DNA of 64,000 nt from Desulfolucanica intricata (GTDB taxonomy: Bacteria > Bacillota > Desulfotomaculia > Desulfotomaculales > Desulfofarciminaceae): assembly GCF_001592105.1 (NCBI RefSeq), contig NZ_BCWE01000002.1, positions 124,001 to 188,000 on the forward strand. Reading direction: 5' to 3'. This document shows, in pieces, positions 13,782 through 26,091 of the stretch; position 1 is the stretch's first letter; each line of letters starts with the position of its first letter. Below the pieces are notes generated by a model. It did no database searches. It was not told the DNA's origin and saw only the letters and a list, made by a program, of their open reading frames with translations. A program made the position numbers and the translations under genes.

Positions 13782-15308
13782 TTGAAAGCGGTTATTTACG
13801 CCCGCTTTTCCAGCGACAACCAACGGGAGGAGAGCATTACCGCCCAGGTGCGGGCCTGCACCGAGTACGCCAGCCGGAAGGGCTGCACGGTAGTTAAAGT
13901 TTACACTGACGAAGCCAGAAGCGCCACCACTGACGACCGGCCGGGTTTTTTGGAAATGATTGACCAGATTAAAACCAAACTGATTAAAACGGACATAGTG
14001 CTGGTGCATAAACTGGACCGGTTTGCCCGCAACCGCTACGACAGCGCTTTTTATAAGCGGGAACTCCGCCAGGCCGGTGTGCGAGTGGAATCAGTGCTTG
14101 AACACCTGGACGACAGCCCGGAGTCCATTTTAATGGAATCCGTAATTGAAGGCATGGCTGAATATTATTCACGAAACCTGGCCCGGGAGGTCATGAAAGG
14201 AATGAAAGAAACAGCTTTACAGGGTAAACATACCGGCGGAAAACCACCGCTGGGCTATGATGTAGATAGCGAAGGGAAATACATTATCAATGAAACGGAA
14301 GCCCGGGCGGTAAAGATAATTTTTGAGATGTACAGTGCGGGGTGCGGTTATAATGCTATTTTAGCTCGTTTAAACACGCACGGATACAAAACAAAAGCCG
14401 GCAAACCTTTCGGTAAGAACAGCCTGCACGGCATACTAAGAAATAAAAAATACATCGGCATCTATGTTTTTAACCGCACGGCTGCCAAGCAAGGCGGCAA
14501 ACGCAACCACCACTTGAGCAAGCCACCGGAAGAAATTATTGAACTGTCTGACGCGATCCCACCCATTATTGATGAAGAAACATTTAGGAGTGTGCAGGAG
14601 CGGATGGACGCAAACCGGCAAGGCCCGGCCCGATCCAAAGCAAAAGTTAATTATCTTCTATCCGGCCTAATCTGGTGCGGTGAATGTAACCACAAAATGA
14701 CTGGCGCATCATCCAGTTACCTAACTAAAAAAAGTAAAGAATATAAACAGAGACATTATTATACTTGCAATTTCGGTAACAGAACCAAACAATGTGATAA
14801 CGAAAAAATTAATAAGGAACTTATTGAATCACACGTCTTAAAAGAAATGGATCGAAAAATTTTTAATGATGCCGCTCTTCATGTGCTGGCGAAAAAAGTA
14901 TATCATTATTTTAACCAGCGGCAAGGGGAATACGCCGAGGAAACCCGCCAAATCGAAAAAGAACTGGACAGTATTAAAACCCAGGTTGAAAACCTGGTTA
15001 ACGCTCTGGCGGTTGGGGGCATCACGATTCAACCAATTATCGAACAATTAAAAAACCTCGAAAATAAAAAAGCCATCTTAGAAACCCAACTCCGGGAGTG
15101 GCAGATCAAATCACAGACAGATATTATCAATGAAGAATCAATTATTATGTACCTCGAGGAGAAAAAACGCCTGGTAAAAAATAAAAACCCGGATACTCAA
15201 AAAAGAGTAATCCAGGATTTTGTGGAAAAAGTTATTGTTTCCAAAGAATGCATAGATGTTCTATTTAAAATAACTGTTGATTTGACTGGTGGAGGCGGGG
15301 GGAGTTGA
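13782..15308 (+). CDS. Large serine recombinase (integrase of the element)
   Basis: 508 aa from TTG at 13782, chosen because GGAGTTAA precedes it and the family motif starts at once (MKAVIYARFSSDNQREES, catalytic serine in ARFSS). The open frame extends further upstream without support. Order: resolvase domain 1-150 (KLDRFARNRYD), recombinase domain 160-270, zinc ribbon near 300-360 (CGEC...CNFGNRTKQC), coiled coil about 380-470, short tail. The last codons (TGGGGGS and stop) lie inside the ssrA 3' end, so the gene reads across the integration junction. It should catalyse site-specific integration and, with a directionality factor, excision. Confidence 0.93.
   Translation: MKAVIYARFSSDNQREESITAQVRACTEYASRKGCTVVKVYTDEARSATTDDRPGFLEMIDQIKTKLIKTDIVLVHKLDRFARNRYDSAFYKRELRQAGVRVESVLEHLDDSPESILMESVIEGMAEYYSRNLAREVMKGMKETALQGKHTGGKPPLGYDVDSEGKYIINETEARAVKIIFEMYSAGCGYNAILARLNTHGYKTKAGKPFGKNSLHGILRNKKYIGIYVFNRTAAKQGGKRNHHLSKPPEEIIELSDAIPPIIDEETFRSVQERMDANRQGPARSKAKVNYLLSGLIWCGECNHKMTGASSSYLTKKSKEYKQRHYYTCNFGNRTKQCDNEKINKELIESHVLKEMDRKIFNDAALHVLAKKVYHYFNQRQGEYAEETRQIEKELDSIKTQVENLVNALAVGGITIQPIIEQLKNLENKKAILETQLREWQIKSQTDIINEESIIMYLEEKKRLVKNKNPDTQKRVIQDFVEKVIVSKECIDVLFKITVDLTGGGGGS
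15285..15308. other. Attachment-site junction in the 3' end of ssrA
   Basis: The element's sequence meets host ssrA here: the tmRNA CCA end is at 15287-15289 and the recombinase stop codon is at 15306-15308, within the tmRNA T arm. The tmRNA remains complete, so the element-side sequence restores its end. The exact crossover cannot be read without the other junction or an empty site. Confidence 0.6.
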
Positions 15309-15640
15309 ACCCACCGTCCGAAAGAACGACCACAAGAGGCTCTCCGAGCGCAGTCTGTACTTTAGCTTCACCTTAGCGGCGCCTACAGACAGGCTACGAT
15401 AAGGCTATCTCGATGAATCTTACTTAACCCCTCCGAGAATTGGGATTAAGCCAGCCCGTTTAAGTGACCCCCTGGCCCGGGCCACGGGCCCAGCACGGGT
15501 AGGAGGTTAGACTGCAATTAAGCAGCTAAAGCGTAATTTTCTTCGTTAGCAATTATTGTTTGCCCACCGTATTTCGGGCTGATGGAACCCCGGCTCGCTC
15601 CTCTTGCCACCATTTCCTCCGTCGAAACCATGTCGCCCCC
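15287..15640 (-). ncRNA. ssrA: tmRNA
   Basis: About 354 nt. The 5' end GGGGGCGACATGG and the 3' end CGCCTCCACCA pair as the tRNA-like acceptor (one G-U). The T arm GGTTCAACTCC is at the 3' end. The tag reading frame is GCT AAC GAA GAA AAT TAC GCT TTA GCT GCT TAA, giving tag peptide (A)ANEENYALAA. It rescues stalled ribosomes with SmpB, which is encoded just upstream. Its 3' end is the integration site of the phage-like element. Confidence 0.95.
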
Positions 15641-15663
15641 ATGTTTAGTTTTCAAATAACTTC

Positions 15664-16134
15664 TTATCTTTGCCGCTCTTTGAAGGCCCGGTCTATTTCT
15701 CTGCGGGCATCTCTGGCAGCTAAATCCTGACGTTTATCAAAAGTCTTTTTACCTTTGGCGAGGGCTATTTCAATCTTAACCCGGCCATCTTTATTAAAAT
15801 AAGCTTTGGTTGGAATCAGGGCATAGCCCTTTTCCTTTACTTTACCGAACAGCCGCATAATCTCAAACTTATGCATCAAGAGTTTTCTTGTACGCTTAGG
15901 TTCATGATTAAACCTGTTGCCCTGTTCGTACGGGCTGATATGCATATTATACAGCAGCATCTCACCGTTTTCAACTCGGGCAAAGCTGTCTACCAAATTA
16001 GCCCGGCCCGCCCTGAGAGATTTAACCTCTGTCCCGGTAAGAGCGATACCTGCTTCATAAGTATCTTCAAGATGATACTCATGCCTGGCTTTTTTATTCA
16101 TACAAATATTTTTTACGATATTTTTTACAGTCAT
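15664..16134 (-). CDS. smpB: SsrA-binding protein SmpB
   Basis: 156 aa, normal length. SmpB binds tmRNA's tRNA-like domain and brings it to stalled ribosomes. Typical sequence: [28 protein letters not shown] near the start, [20 protein letters not shown] in the middle, and a basic C-terminal tail ([27 protein letters not shown]). AGGAGTG precedes the ATG at 16134. ssrA follows 23 bases downstream on the same strand, the usual pairing. Confidence 0.97.
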   Translation of the reverse strand: MTVKNIVKNICMNKKARHEYHLEDTYEAGIALTGTEVKSLRAGRANLVDSFARVENGEMLLYNMHISPYEQGNRFNHEPKRTRKLLMHKFEIMRLFGKVKEKGYALIPTKAYFNKDGRVKIEIALAKGKKTFDKRQDLAARDARREIDRAFKERQR

Positions 16135-16240
16135 ATTGAGACACTCCTGAAAAATTAAACCCTGATATCCATAGCTCAGGATAAAAGGGTCAATGTCTAA
16201 ACGTTATTGTATCAAAACGACAAATCATTGTCAATGTTTT

Positions 16241-16792
16241 TTATAATCCCATTTCTTGTGCTATTCCCTGCATTGCTTCTAGACCTAACCCTAAAAATTC
16301 CTCCAGGGAAAGTCCCAAATTCTCACAACTCTTCATCTGCTCCCGGCTGGCTCCTCTGGCAAAGGCTTTATCCTTGAACTTCTTTTTAAGTGATTTAACG
16401 TCAACCACCTCCAGCTTTTTCTCCGGTTTAACCAGAGCGGCGGCAACTATAAAACCGGTCAGAGGATCGGTGGCATAGAGGGCTTTGTCCATAAGGCTTT
16501 TCAGAGGCAGCCCGTGAATTTCGTTATGGACTCTAATTGCATAAACAACATCCTCAGGTAAACCCTTTTCCGCCAGCATATCTGCACCTACCATGCTGTG
16601 ACGCTTCGGGTCGTCCTTTGTGCGATCATAATCAATATCATGTAATAATCCTGCTAAGCCCCATTTTTCATCATCTTCACCAAAATGTTTGGCTAAACGT
16701 CTCATTACTGCTTCGACTGCCAGGCTATGATTTATAAGGTTTTCAGTTTTTAGATGTTCAGTTAAAAGTTTATAGGCTTCTTCCCTTTGCAT
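16241..16792 (-). CDS. HD-domain hydrolase
   Basis: 183 aa from ATG 16792, which has AGGGG eight bases ahead; the longer frame from 16876 overlaps the upstream gene. Metal ligands of the HD superfamily are visible: H in NLINHSLAVEA, HD in GLLHDIDYDR, H in RHSMVGAD and H in RVHNEIHG. The family comprises predicted metal-dependent phosphohydrolases, often on nucleotides. The substrate is unknown. It forms a short operon with the thioesterase gene upstream. Confidence 0.85.
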   Translation of the reverse strand: MQREEAYKLLTEHLKTENLINHSLAVEAVMRRLAKHFGEDDEKWGLAGLLHDIDYDRTKDDPKRHSMVGADMLAEKGLPEDVVYAIRVHNEIHGLPLKSLMDKALYATDPLTGFIVAAALVKPEKKLEVVDVKSLKKKFKDKAFARGASREQMKSCENLGLSLEEFLGLGLEAMQGIAQEMGL

Positions 16793-16805
16793 ATTCACTA
16801 CCCCT

Positions 16806-17234
16806 TTAGATTTTTTTCTGACCGGCTTTAAGCATCTTTTCGGCCCGCAAAAATTTACCGGTAGCTTTTGCAGCAACCGTCTGATCAGGCAGAACTACTT
16901 GACCGTTAAGTACAATTAACCGGCCTTTAATAAATTCCATTCTTCCTTCTATAGTAATGGGCTGTCCAACCGGCACAGGTTTTATAAACCTAACGTTTAG
17001 CTCTGCAGTCATAGCTGCCATCTCCCGTCCCCAAAGCCACTGAGACATAACTTCATCTAACAAGGTGGTGACCAACCCCCCGTGCATAAAACCCGGCCAC
17101 CCTTCATGCTCCCTTGAGGCTACAAAGGTACTCCGGCAGACATCCCCCTCATGGGAAAACTTCATCTTTAAACCCGATTTATTTTTTGTACTGCAGGCAA
17201 AACACATGCTGTCGTCTTTTAGATCGACAGACAT
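16806..17234 (-). CDS. PaaI-type hotdog-fold thioesterase
   Basis: 142 aa. Hotdog thioesterase pattern: CFACSTKNKSGLKMKF at the start, then EGWPGFMHGGLVTTLLDEVM, the family's HGG motif with an acidic residue in the following helix. Members hydrolyse acyl-CoA thioesters. The N-terminal Cys pair (CFAC) is common in this subgroup. Downstream genes follow closely. The acyl substrate cannot be deduced. Confidence 0.85.
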   Translation of the reverse strand: MSVDLKDDSMCFACSTKNKSGLKMKFSHEGDVCRSTFVASREHEGWPGFMHGGLVTTLLDEVMSQWLWGREMAAMTAELNVRFIKPVPVGQPITIEGRMEFIKGRLIVLNGQVVLPDQTVAAKATGKFLRAEKMLKAGQKKI

Positions 17235-17348
17235 TTAATCACCTCCCGAATAATTAATATTTTACTAAATATAACCAATAAAATCAAACAGTCTTACGGA
17301 TTTACAATACAGATTTCGGTATTTCTTGAAAAGCAATAAAGGAAAACA

Positions 17349-17380
17349 AAAACGCCGGGCATATACCCGGCGTTTTGTTT
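17349..17380 (-). terminator. Terminator behind hppA
   Basis: AACGCCGGG pairs with CCCGGCGTT across a 6-base loop with runs of A and T on both sides, so it can act in both directions. It lies six bases beyond the hppA stop codon. Confidence 0.8.
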
Positions 17381-17385
17381 TATTC

Positions 17386-19488
17386 TTATAATCTGGTGAG
17401 CAGGGGACCAAGAATTAAGGAAATGGTACCTGCAACCTTGATTAGCGGGTTCATGGCAGGACCGGAGGTATCTTTACAGGGGTCACCTACGGTATCACCA
17501 ATAACGGCAGCCTTGTGCGGCTCACTCTTCTTACCGCCCAGGTTACCTTGCTCAATGTATTTCTTAGCGTTATCCCAAGCACCACCTGCGTTAGCCAGGA
17601 ACAGAGCTAACAGCACACCAACTGCGGTTAAGCCTCCCAGGAAACCGGCTAAAGCCTTGGCACCAAGAATGAAACCAACAAGGATAGGACAAATAACGGC
17701 TACAAGACCTGGAGCAATCATCTTACTAATAGCAGATCTGGTAGCAATGTCAACGCATCTTGCATAGTCAGGTTTTCCGGTACCTTCCATAATACCGGGG
17801 ATTTCACGGAACTGGCGGCGAACTTCTTCCACCATACCGTAAGCAGCTTGACCGACGGCACGCATGGTTTGAGCACCAACCAGGAACGGTACAGCACCAC
17901 CGATAAAGACACCAACAAGAACCATAGGCTCGGTCAGGTTAACAATGAAAACACCGCCATCAAGCTGATCAGCAAATTTATGAGAAACACCTTCTACATA
18001 AGCACTAAACAGAGCCAGTGCGGTAAGAGCAGCCGAACCGATAGCAAAACCTTTAGCAATAGCAGCAGTAGTGTTACCTACGGCATCAAGCTTGTCAGTT
18101 TTCTCACGTACGGATTCAGGAAGCTCAGCCATTTCAGCAATACCACCGGCGTTATCAGCAACGGGACCGAAGGAGTCCATAGCTACAACCATACCGGCAG
18201 TGGAAAGCATACCCATAGCTGCCATTGCAATACCGTAAATAGCCCAAGCACCGGCATGCTCAGCAGGGGCACTGCTCATAACAGACCAGAATGCAAAGTA
18301 AATTGAAGCGGCAAAGAAGAGCATTGGAATAAAGCAGGACTCCATACCAACGGCAAGACCGTGAATAACGTTAGTAGCCGGACCGGTCTTAGAAGCCTCA
18401 GCAATACTCATAACCGGACGTTTACCGGGAGCTGTGTAGAACTCAGTCAAGTATCCGATAGCCACGTTAACAATCAAACCGGCAATAACAGCCATAAATA
18501 CACCGGTAGCAACACCACCGAATTCCGGTGCGCCAAAAATACTTTGTGCCACAAACCAGGTACCGATAGCAGTTAAAATATTGGTTACCCATAAGCCAAC
18601 GTTTAAAGCAGCCTGCGGGTTTCCGTTTTCGCTGGTACGTACAAAGAAAGTACCTATAATAGCAGCAATAATACCAACAGCACCCACTAAGAGCGGGAAG
18701 ATAATACCGGCAAATCCGAATAAGGAGTTACCGATTAACATAGCAGCAATGGTGGTAGCACCATATGATTCAAACAGGTCAGCACCCATACCGGCAGTGT
18801 CACCAACGTTGTCACCAACGTTGTCAGCAATGGTAGCCGGGTTACGCGGGTCGTCTTCGGGAATACCTGCTTCAACTTTACCAACCAGGTCTGCACCAAC
18901 GTCAGCAGCTTTGGTATAGATACCGCCGCCAACCCGTGCAAAGAACGCAATGGCTGAAGCACCGAAAGCAAAGCTGTTAATAATTAGCGGGCTCTTGAAG
19001 ATAATATATAATACCGAAACACCCAGTAAGCCGAGACCGGCAACTGATAATCCCATAACAGCACCGGCGCGGAAGGAAACTTGCAGAGCTTTCGCTAACC
19101 CGCTGCTGCGTGCAGCTTCTGCTGTCCGAGCGTTGGACTTGGTGGTACTGTTCATACCGAGATAACCGGCAATAGCTGAACAAATGGCACCAACCAGGAA
19201 GGAAATAGCAGAGGCAGGACCAACCGGTAAGTGTCCACCCTCAGGAACATCTACAAAATATTGAGCACTCCAAAGTAATACGAAAATAATAATAGCAAAA
19301 GGAATTAATGTCTTGTACTGGCGGTTCATGTAAGCCATGGCGCCTTCTTGTACGGCTAAGGAAATCTCTCTCATCTTGTCGGTACCCATACTCTCTTTAA
19401 GTACCTGACTCAGAGTAAACAGCGCAAAGAGTAAGGCCAGCGCCCCGGCTCCTGCAGCATAATACGCCAGAGTCATATTTTCTGCCAC
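17386..19488 (-). CDS. hppA: K+-dependent ion-pumping membrane pyrophosphatase
   Basis: 700 aa, about 16 membrane segments. It couples hydrolysis of pyrophosphate to H+ or Na+ export. The substrate-binding motif [11 protein letters not shown] is near residue 200, followed by [42 protein letters not shown] carries Ala at the position that is Lys in K+-independent forms, so it should need K+. H+ versus Na+ transport cannot be settled by eye. The gene stands between secG and the thioesterase, with its own terminator. Low-ATP anaerobes use such pumps to recover energy. Confidence 0.95.
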   Translation of the reverse strand: MAENMTLAYYAAGAGALALLFALFTLSQVLKESMGTDKMREISLAVQEGAMAYMNRQYKTLIPFAIIIFVLLWSAQYFVDVPEGGHLPVGPASAISFLVGAICSAIAGYLGMNSTTKSNARTAEAARSSGLAKALQVSFRAGAVMGLSVAGLGLLGVSVLYIIFKSPLIINSFAFGASAIAFFARVGGGIYTKAADVGADLVGKVEAGIPEDDPRNPATIADNVGDNVGDTAGMGADLFESYGATTIAAMLIGNSLFGFAGIIFPLLVGAVGIIAAIIGTFFVRTSENGNPQAALNVGLWVTNILTAIGTWFVAQSIFGAPEFGGVATGVFMAVIAGLIVNVAIGYLTEFYTAPGKRPVMSIAEASKTGPATNVIHGLAVGMESCFIPMLFFAASIYFAFWSVMSSAPAEHAGAWAIYGIAMAAMGMLSTAGMVVAMDSFGPVADNAGGIAEMAELPESVREKTDKLDAVGNTTAAIAKGFAIGSAALTALALFSAYVEGVSHKFADQLDGGVFIVNLTEPMVLVGVFIGGAVPFLVGAQTMRAVGQAAYGMVEEVRRQFREIPGIMEGTGKPDYARCVDIATRSAISKMIAPGLVAVICPILVGFILGAKALAGFLGGLTAVGVLLALFLANAGGAWDNAKKYIEQGNLGGKKSEPHKAAVIGDTVGDPCKDTSGPAMNPLIKVAGTISLILGPLLTRL

Positions 19489-19517
19489 TTGAAAACACCC
19501 TCCTCATCCCAAAATTT

Positions 19518-19745
19518 CTACTTCCATGCTACTAAAACAAAAGATGTAACGGCAAATAAAACCGCTATCAGGACAGTGACCTTACCCAGCAATTCATCCA
19601 TCCCTTTCTTTTTACCAAACAAAGTCTCTGCTCCTCCGGCAATAGCTCCGGACAAACCGGCACTTTTGCCGGACTGCAGCAGGACCACGGCTATGATCCC
19701 TATAGCTAAAATTGCATGCAGGGCGGTCACTATACCTTTGATCAC
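19518..19745 (-). CDS. secG: Preprotein translocase subunit SecG
   Basis: 75 aa from GTG at 19745, chosen because GAAGGAGGTGAAAAT precedes it directly; the frame opens further upstream without support. Two hydrophobic segments ([21 protein letters not shown] and [20 protein letters not shown]) flank a Gly-rich loop ([19 protein letters not shown]), the SecG pattern. It assists SecYE in protein export. It follows eno as in many Firmicutes, but the usual next gene, rnr, is not present. Confidence 0.93.
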   Translation of the reverse strand: MIKGIVTALHAILAIGIIAVVLLQSGKSAGLSGAIAGGAETLFGKKKGMDELLGKVTVLIAVLFAVTSFVLVAWK

Positions 19746-19885
19746 ATTTTCACCTCCTTCAGCCTCCATAATTGAAGTTATTATATCATTAGGAGCAAAA
19801 ATTGACAATCTCAATCCGGAGAATTGTGAAATATTATACTTGCTCAAAATATAACTTCGACAATTAATACTGCTTATCCTTTTTA

Positions 19886-21217
<1,332 letters not shown>

Positions 21218-21224
21218 TTAGAAC

Positions 21225-22799
21225 TTAAAAATCGGTATCTAAGTTTATATCACCTTCTATAAGCGGTTTTCCGGTCATCTCCACCGGCTTCGGCAGACCA
21301 AGAAGCAGTAATATAGTCGGAGCTATATCCTGCAGCGATCCTTCATGCAGTTTGACACCGGTTAAAGTATCAGCCGCCAATATAAACGGCACCGGATCAG
21401 TGGTATGAGCCGTATGAGGGTTACCTTCCGGGTCTATCATATGTTCGGCGTTACCGTGATCAGCGGTGATTAAAACAACCCCGCCTTTTTCCAGTACAGC
21501 AGGAACTACCCGGCCCAGACACTCGTCCACTGTTTCCACTGCCCTGACGGCCGCGGCCATATCCCCGGTATGACCGACCATATCAGCATTCGCGTAATTC
21601 ATGATAATCACCCGGAATTTATCCTGCCTTAACTGTTCGATAAAGGTATCCGTAACCTCAGGCGCACTCATCTCCGGTTTTTGATCATAAGTAGCTACCT
21701 TCGGTGAAGGGATTAGAATACGCTCCTCACCGGGGTTTGGTGCCTCGACACCACCGTTAAAAAAGAAAGTGACATGGGCATATTTCTCAGTTTCAGCCAA
21801 ACGAAGTTGGGGGATACCATGTTTACTTAATACTTCACCCAGAGTATTTTTTAACACCTGCGGCTTAAAGGCTACCGGTGCCTGGATAGTCTTATCATAT
21901 TGAGTCAGGCAAACGAAACTCACCCGGGGTGGTTTGGCTCCGCGGTCAAACTCAATAAAATCCTCATCCACAAAAGCCCGGGTAATCTGTCTGGCCCGGT
22001 CCGGACGGAAATTATAGAAAATAATACCATCCTGATCAGCTATGGTTGCCACCGGTTTTTCGCCTGCTCTTATAATAACTGTAGGTTCTACAAATTCATC
22101 CGTCTTCTCACGCCGGTAACTTTCTTCTACGGCCTCCAGGGGAGATTCAGCCACCGGCCCTTTACCGTAAACCATAGCTTCATAGGCTTTGGCGGTACGC
22201 TCCCAGCGCCGGTCACGGTCCATAGCGTAATAGCGCCCCATCACGGTAGCAATAGTACCAATATTTAATTCATCCATTTTATTCTGCAATGCAACTATAT
22301 ATTCTTTGGCATTATCCGGGGGTACATCCCGCCCGTCTAAAAAGACATGGATAAAAACCTTTTCCAAACCCTGCTCCTTAGCCAGCTTCAAAAGGGCAAA
22401 CAAGTGCTCAATGTGACTGTGCACTCCCCCGTCAGATAAAAGTCCCATTAAATGAAGGGCACTGCCCGCTTCCCTTACCTTTTGTATAAGATCTAAAAAG
22501 ACAGGGTTCTTAAAGAAACTGCCGTCCTTAATGGCCCGGGTAATACGTGTCAGTTCCTGATAAACCACCCGGCCGGCCCCTATATTTAAGTGTCCTACCT
22601 CAGAGTTGCCCATTTGGCCCTCCGGCAGTCCTACATCCTCACCGGATGTACTGAGTACAGTGTGAGGATACCTGTCCAGAAAGCTGTCCATATTAGGTTT
22701 ACGGGCCTGGGCTATAGCATTTCCCTGTTCTTGGGAGCTAAGCCCCCAACCGTCTAAAAGTATTAGTACAACAGGCTCTTGTTCTGCCAAACCGGGCAC
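21225..22799 (-). CDS. gpmI: 2,3-bisphosphoglycerate-independent phosphoglycerate mutase
   Basis: 524 aa. A Mn-dependent mutase of the alkaline-phosphatase fold that interconverts 3- and 2-phosphoglycerate. The first metal motif is LILLDGWGL, and the catalytic serine is Ser66 in [17 protein letters not shown]. Later metal ligands occur in [13 protein letters not shown] and [11 protein letters not shown]. It lies nine bases after tpiA in the operon. Mn dependence of this class makes it pH-sensitive in sporulating relatives. Confidence 0.97.
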   Translation of the reverse strand: MPGLAEQEPVVLILLDGWGLSSQEQGNAIAQARKPNMDSFLDRYPHTVLSTSGEDVGLPEGQMGNSEVGHLNIGAGRVVYQELTRITRAIKDGSFFKNPVFLDLIQKVREAGSALHLMGLLSDGGVHSHIEHLFALLKLAKEQGLEKVFIHVFLDGRDVPPDNAKEYIVALQNKMDELNIGTIATVMGRYYAMDRDRRWERTAKAYEAMVYGKGPVAESPLEAVEESYRREKTDEFVEPTVIIRAGEKPVATIADQDGIIFYNFRPDRARQITRAFVDEDFIEFDRGAKPPRVSFVCLTQYDKTIQAPVAFKPQVLKNTLGEVLSKHGIPQLRLAETEKYAHVTFFFNGGVEAPNPGEERILIPSPKVATYDQKPEMSAPEVTDTFIEQLRQDKFRVIIMNYANADMVGHTGDMAAAVRAVETVDECLGRVVPAVLEKGGVVLITADHGNAEHMIDPEGNPHTAHTTDPVPFILAADTLTGVKLHEGSLQDIAPTILLLLGLPKPVEMTGKPLIEGDINLDTDF

Positions 22800-22808
22800 C
22801 CCCTTTAA

Positions 22809-23564
22809 TCATTTTGCAGCTTTAACTATACCCATAAAACTTTCCACCTCCAGGCTGGCCCCACCCACCAGTGCTCCGTCAATATCCGGCTGAGCCATTA
22901 AACCTGCTGTATTCCCTGGTTTCACACTGCCGCCGTACTGGATTCTGGTCATTTGTGCGGCATCACTTCCGAACATCTCAGCCACTAGATTCCGGATTAA
23001 ACCTATTACTTCCTGGGCATCCTCATCGGAAGCAGTTTTCCCGGTGCCAATGGCCCAAATGGGCTCATAAGCAATTACCAACTTCTGCACCTGCTCTTGA
23101 GCTAAGCCTTCCAGGGCTGCCCTTACCTGACCGGCTACCACATTATTTGTCTCCCCGGCCTCCCGTTGCTCTAAATGCTCTCCGACACATATAATCGGAA
23201 CAAGCCCGTGTTCAAAGGCAACCTTAGCTTTTTTATTAACCCCGTCATCAGTTTCACCAAAGAATTGTCTTCTTTCAGAATGCCCCAGAATAACATAATG
23301 ACAGCCAATTTCTTTAAGCATGACCGGTGAGATTTCCCCGGTAAAAGCCCCTTTTTCTTCCCAGTACATATTTTGGGCCCCCAGCTTAATGTCACTATCC
23401 TTTAACACTTTAGCCACCGGAGCCAGAGCAATAAAGGCCGGGCAAACCAGTACTTCCACTCCGGAAACACCGGCCACAGCCTCTTTTAATTGAGTGCAGA
23501 AGGCTTCCGCTTCAGCCACTGTTTTATGCATTTTCCAGTTTCCTGCAATTAATGGTATCCGCAT
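22809..23564 (-). CDS. tpiA: Triosephosphate isomerase
   Basis: 251 aa TIM barrel that interconverts dihydroxyacetone phosphate and glyceraldehyde 3-phosphate. Key residues: Lys in GNWKMHKT, the electrophilic His in ILGHSERR, catalytic Glu in AYEPIWAIGTGK, and the phosphate loop YGGSVKPGN. Complete and normal in length. It follows pgk after a 75-base gap that contains a strong hairpin. Confidence 0.98.
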   Translation of the reverse strand: MRIPLIAGNWKMHKTVAEAEAFCTQLKEAVAGVSGVEVLVCPAFIALAPVAKVLKDSDIKLGAQNMYWEEKGAFTGEISPVMLKEIGCHYVILGHSERRQFFGETDDGVNKKAKVAFEHGLVPIICVGEHLEQREAGETNNVVAGQVRAALEGLAQEQVQKLVIAYEPIWAIGTGKTASDEDAQEVIGLIRNLVAEMFGSDAAQMTRIQYGGSVKPGNTAGLMAQPDIDGALVGGASLEVESFMGIVKAAK

Positions 23565-23599
23565 ATTTCATTCCTCTTTCACTTCTTAATATTACAGCA

Positions 23600-23621
23600 G
23601 CCGGGCCAACTCCGGCCCGGC
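23600..23621 (-). other. Intergenic hairpin between pgk and tpiA
   Basis: GCCGGGCC and GGCCCGGC form a perfect 8-bp stem with a 6-base loop. No U-run follows, so it is more likely an mRNA processing or stability element that separates pgk and tpiA expression than a terminator. Confidence 0.5.
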
Positions 23622-23639
23622 ATACCTTTAAAAATATCC

Positions 23640-24824
23640 TTACTTATCCTGCAAAACGACTACCCCGGGAAGCTCCTTACCTTCCAGGAACTCCAGTGAG
23701 GCACCGCCACCGGTTGAAATATGAGTCATTTTATCGGCTAAACCGGTTTTTTCAACCGCTGCCGCAGAATCCCCGCCACCAACAATAGTAATGGCACCGG
23801 AGTCAGCCATAGCCCGGGCCACCGCCTCGGTGCCCTTAGCAAAGGGCTCCATCTCAAAGACCCCCATAGGCCCGTTCCAAACTACCGTTCCACTGCCTTT
23901 AAGAGCCTCGCCAAACTTCTTAACAGTTTCAGGGCCAATATCCAGAGCCATGTATTCTTCCGGAATGCTGTCTACCGCCACTACCCTGGGTTCTGCATCC
24001 GGGGAGGCAGCCAGGGCCGTCACTACATCTACCGGCAGTAAAAATTCTACCCCCCTGGCCCTGGCTTTATTTATTAATTCCTTGGCCAGCTCAACTTTAT
24101 CCGCTTCCAAAAGAGATTTTCCCACATTATAACCCTGTGCCTTGAAAAAGGTATTGGCCATACCACCGCCAATCAGAAGTTTATCCACCTTTTCCAACAG
24201 GTTATCAATTACACTGATTTTATCCGAAACCTTTGCCCCGCCGATAATGGCCACAAAAGGCCGCTTCGGATCTTCTAAGGCTGAACCCAGCATACGAATT
24301 TCTTTTTCCATCAAAAAGCCTGCCGCCGCCGGCAGAAAATCAGCAATCCCTCGGGTAGAGGCGTGGGCCCGGTGGGCAGTACCGAAGGCATCGTTTACAT
24401 AAACCTCGGCCAGTTCAGCCAAAGATTTGGCAAAACCTGCTTCATTCTTTTCCTCCCCCGGGTAAAACCGGACGTTTTCCAGCAGTAAAACATCGCCCTC
24501 CTGCATTTTATCAACAGCTGCTTTAACTTCTTCACCGATACAATCATCAGTCTTGATTACTTCTTTACCCAGCAATTCACTTAACCGCAGGGCCACAGGA
24601 GTGAGACGATATTTCTCCACTACATTACCTTTGGGCCGACCCAGGTGAGAGGCTAATATAACTTTGGCCCGGTGATCAATTAAATATTGAATAGTCGGCA
24701 GTGCCGCCCGAATACGGGTATCATCTGTCACCTCACCCTGATCATTTAACGGTACATTGAAATCCACCCTTACAAAAACTCTTTTCCCATTAACATCTAT
24801 ATCCTGCACCGATTTTTTAGGCAT
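23640..24824 (-). CDS. pgk: Phosphoglycerate kinase
   Basis: 394 aa. It makes ATP and 3-phosphoglycerate from 1,3-bisphosphoglycerate. The substrate-binding region reads [14 protein letters not shown], with SHLGRPKG further on. The nucleotide side shows [19 protein letters not shown] and [11 protein letters not shown]. Length and motifs are normal. It is 23 bases behind gap and part of the same transcript. Confidence 0.98.
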   Translation of the reverse strand: MPKKSVQDIDVNGKRVFVRVDFNVPLNDQGEVTDDTRIRAALPTIQYLIDHRAKVILASHLGRPKGNVVEKYRLTPVALRLSELLGKEVIKTDDCIGEEVKAAVDKMQEGDVLLLENVRFYPGEEKNEAGFAKSLAELAEVYVNDAFGTAHRAHASTRGIADFLPAAAGFLMEKEIRMLGSALEDPKRPFVAIIGGAKVSDKISVIDNLLEKVDKLLIGGGMANTFFKAQGYNVGKSLLEADKVELAKELINKARARGVEFLLPVDVVTALAASPDAEPRVVAVDSIPEEYMALDIGPETVKKFGEALKGSGTVVWNGPMGVFEMEPFAKGTEAVARAMADSGAITIVGGGDSAAAVEKTGLADKMTHISTGGGASLEFLEGKELPGVVVLQDK

Positions 24825-24847
24825 GCATACACCTCCTGAAAAGGGAA

Positions 24848-25900
<1,053 letters not shown>

Positions 25901-26043
25901 TTATGATTTTAGCGGATACCAACAAACTACTATTCTCTACCAATGTAAAAAGTTCCTCCCTTGGAATATATGCATAACCAAAAAATACATTCATTGATCA
26001 TCAAAATCCGTCAAAATAATATATAATTCCCTAATTAAATACA

Positions 26044-26085
26044 AAAAGATACTGCCTTAAAAACAGTATCCTAAAAAAATTATTT
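26044..26085 (-). terminator. Terminator of rpoN
   Basis: GATACTG pairs with CAGTATC around a 9-base loop, followed on the minus strand by TTTTT. It lies just beyond the rpoN stop and before the gap promoter region (25856-26040), so the glycolytic operon should have its own promoter. Confidence 0.75.
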
Positions 26086-26091
26086 TTTAAG

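Noticed and set aside
17235-17348. Riboswitch or small RNA upstream of the thioesterase gene
   Set aside because: The stretch is short and AT-rich. Beyond the hppA terminator I find no stable or familiar structure.
18361-18576. Frames opposite hppA rich in Ser, Asn and Thr
   Set aside because: These mirror the Ala/Gly/Val-rich membrane segments of the pyrophosphatase and carry no translation signals.
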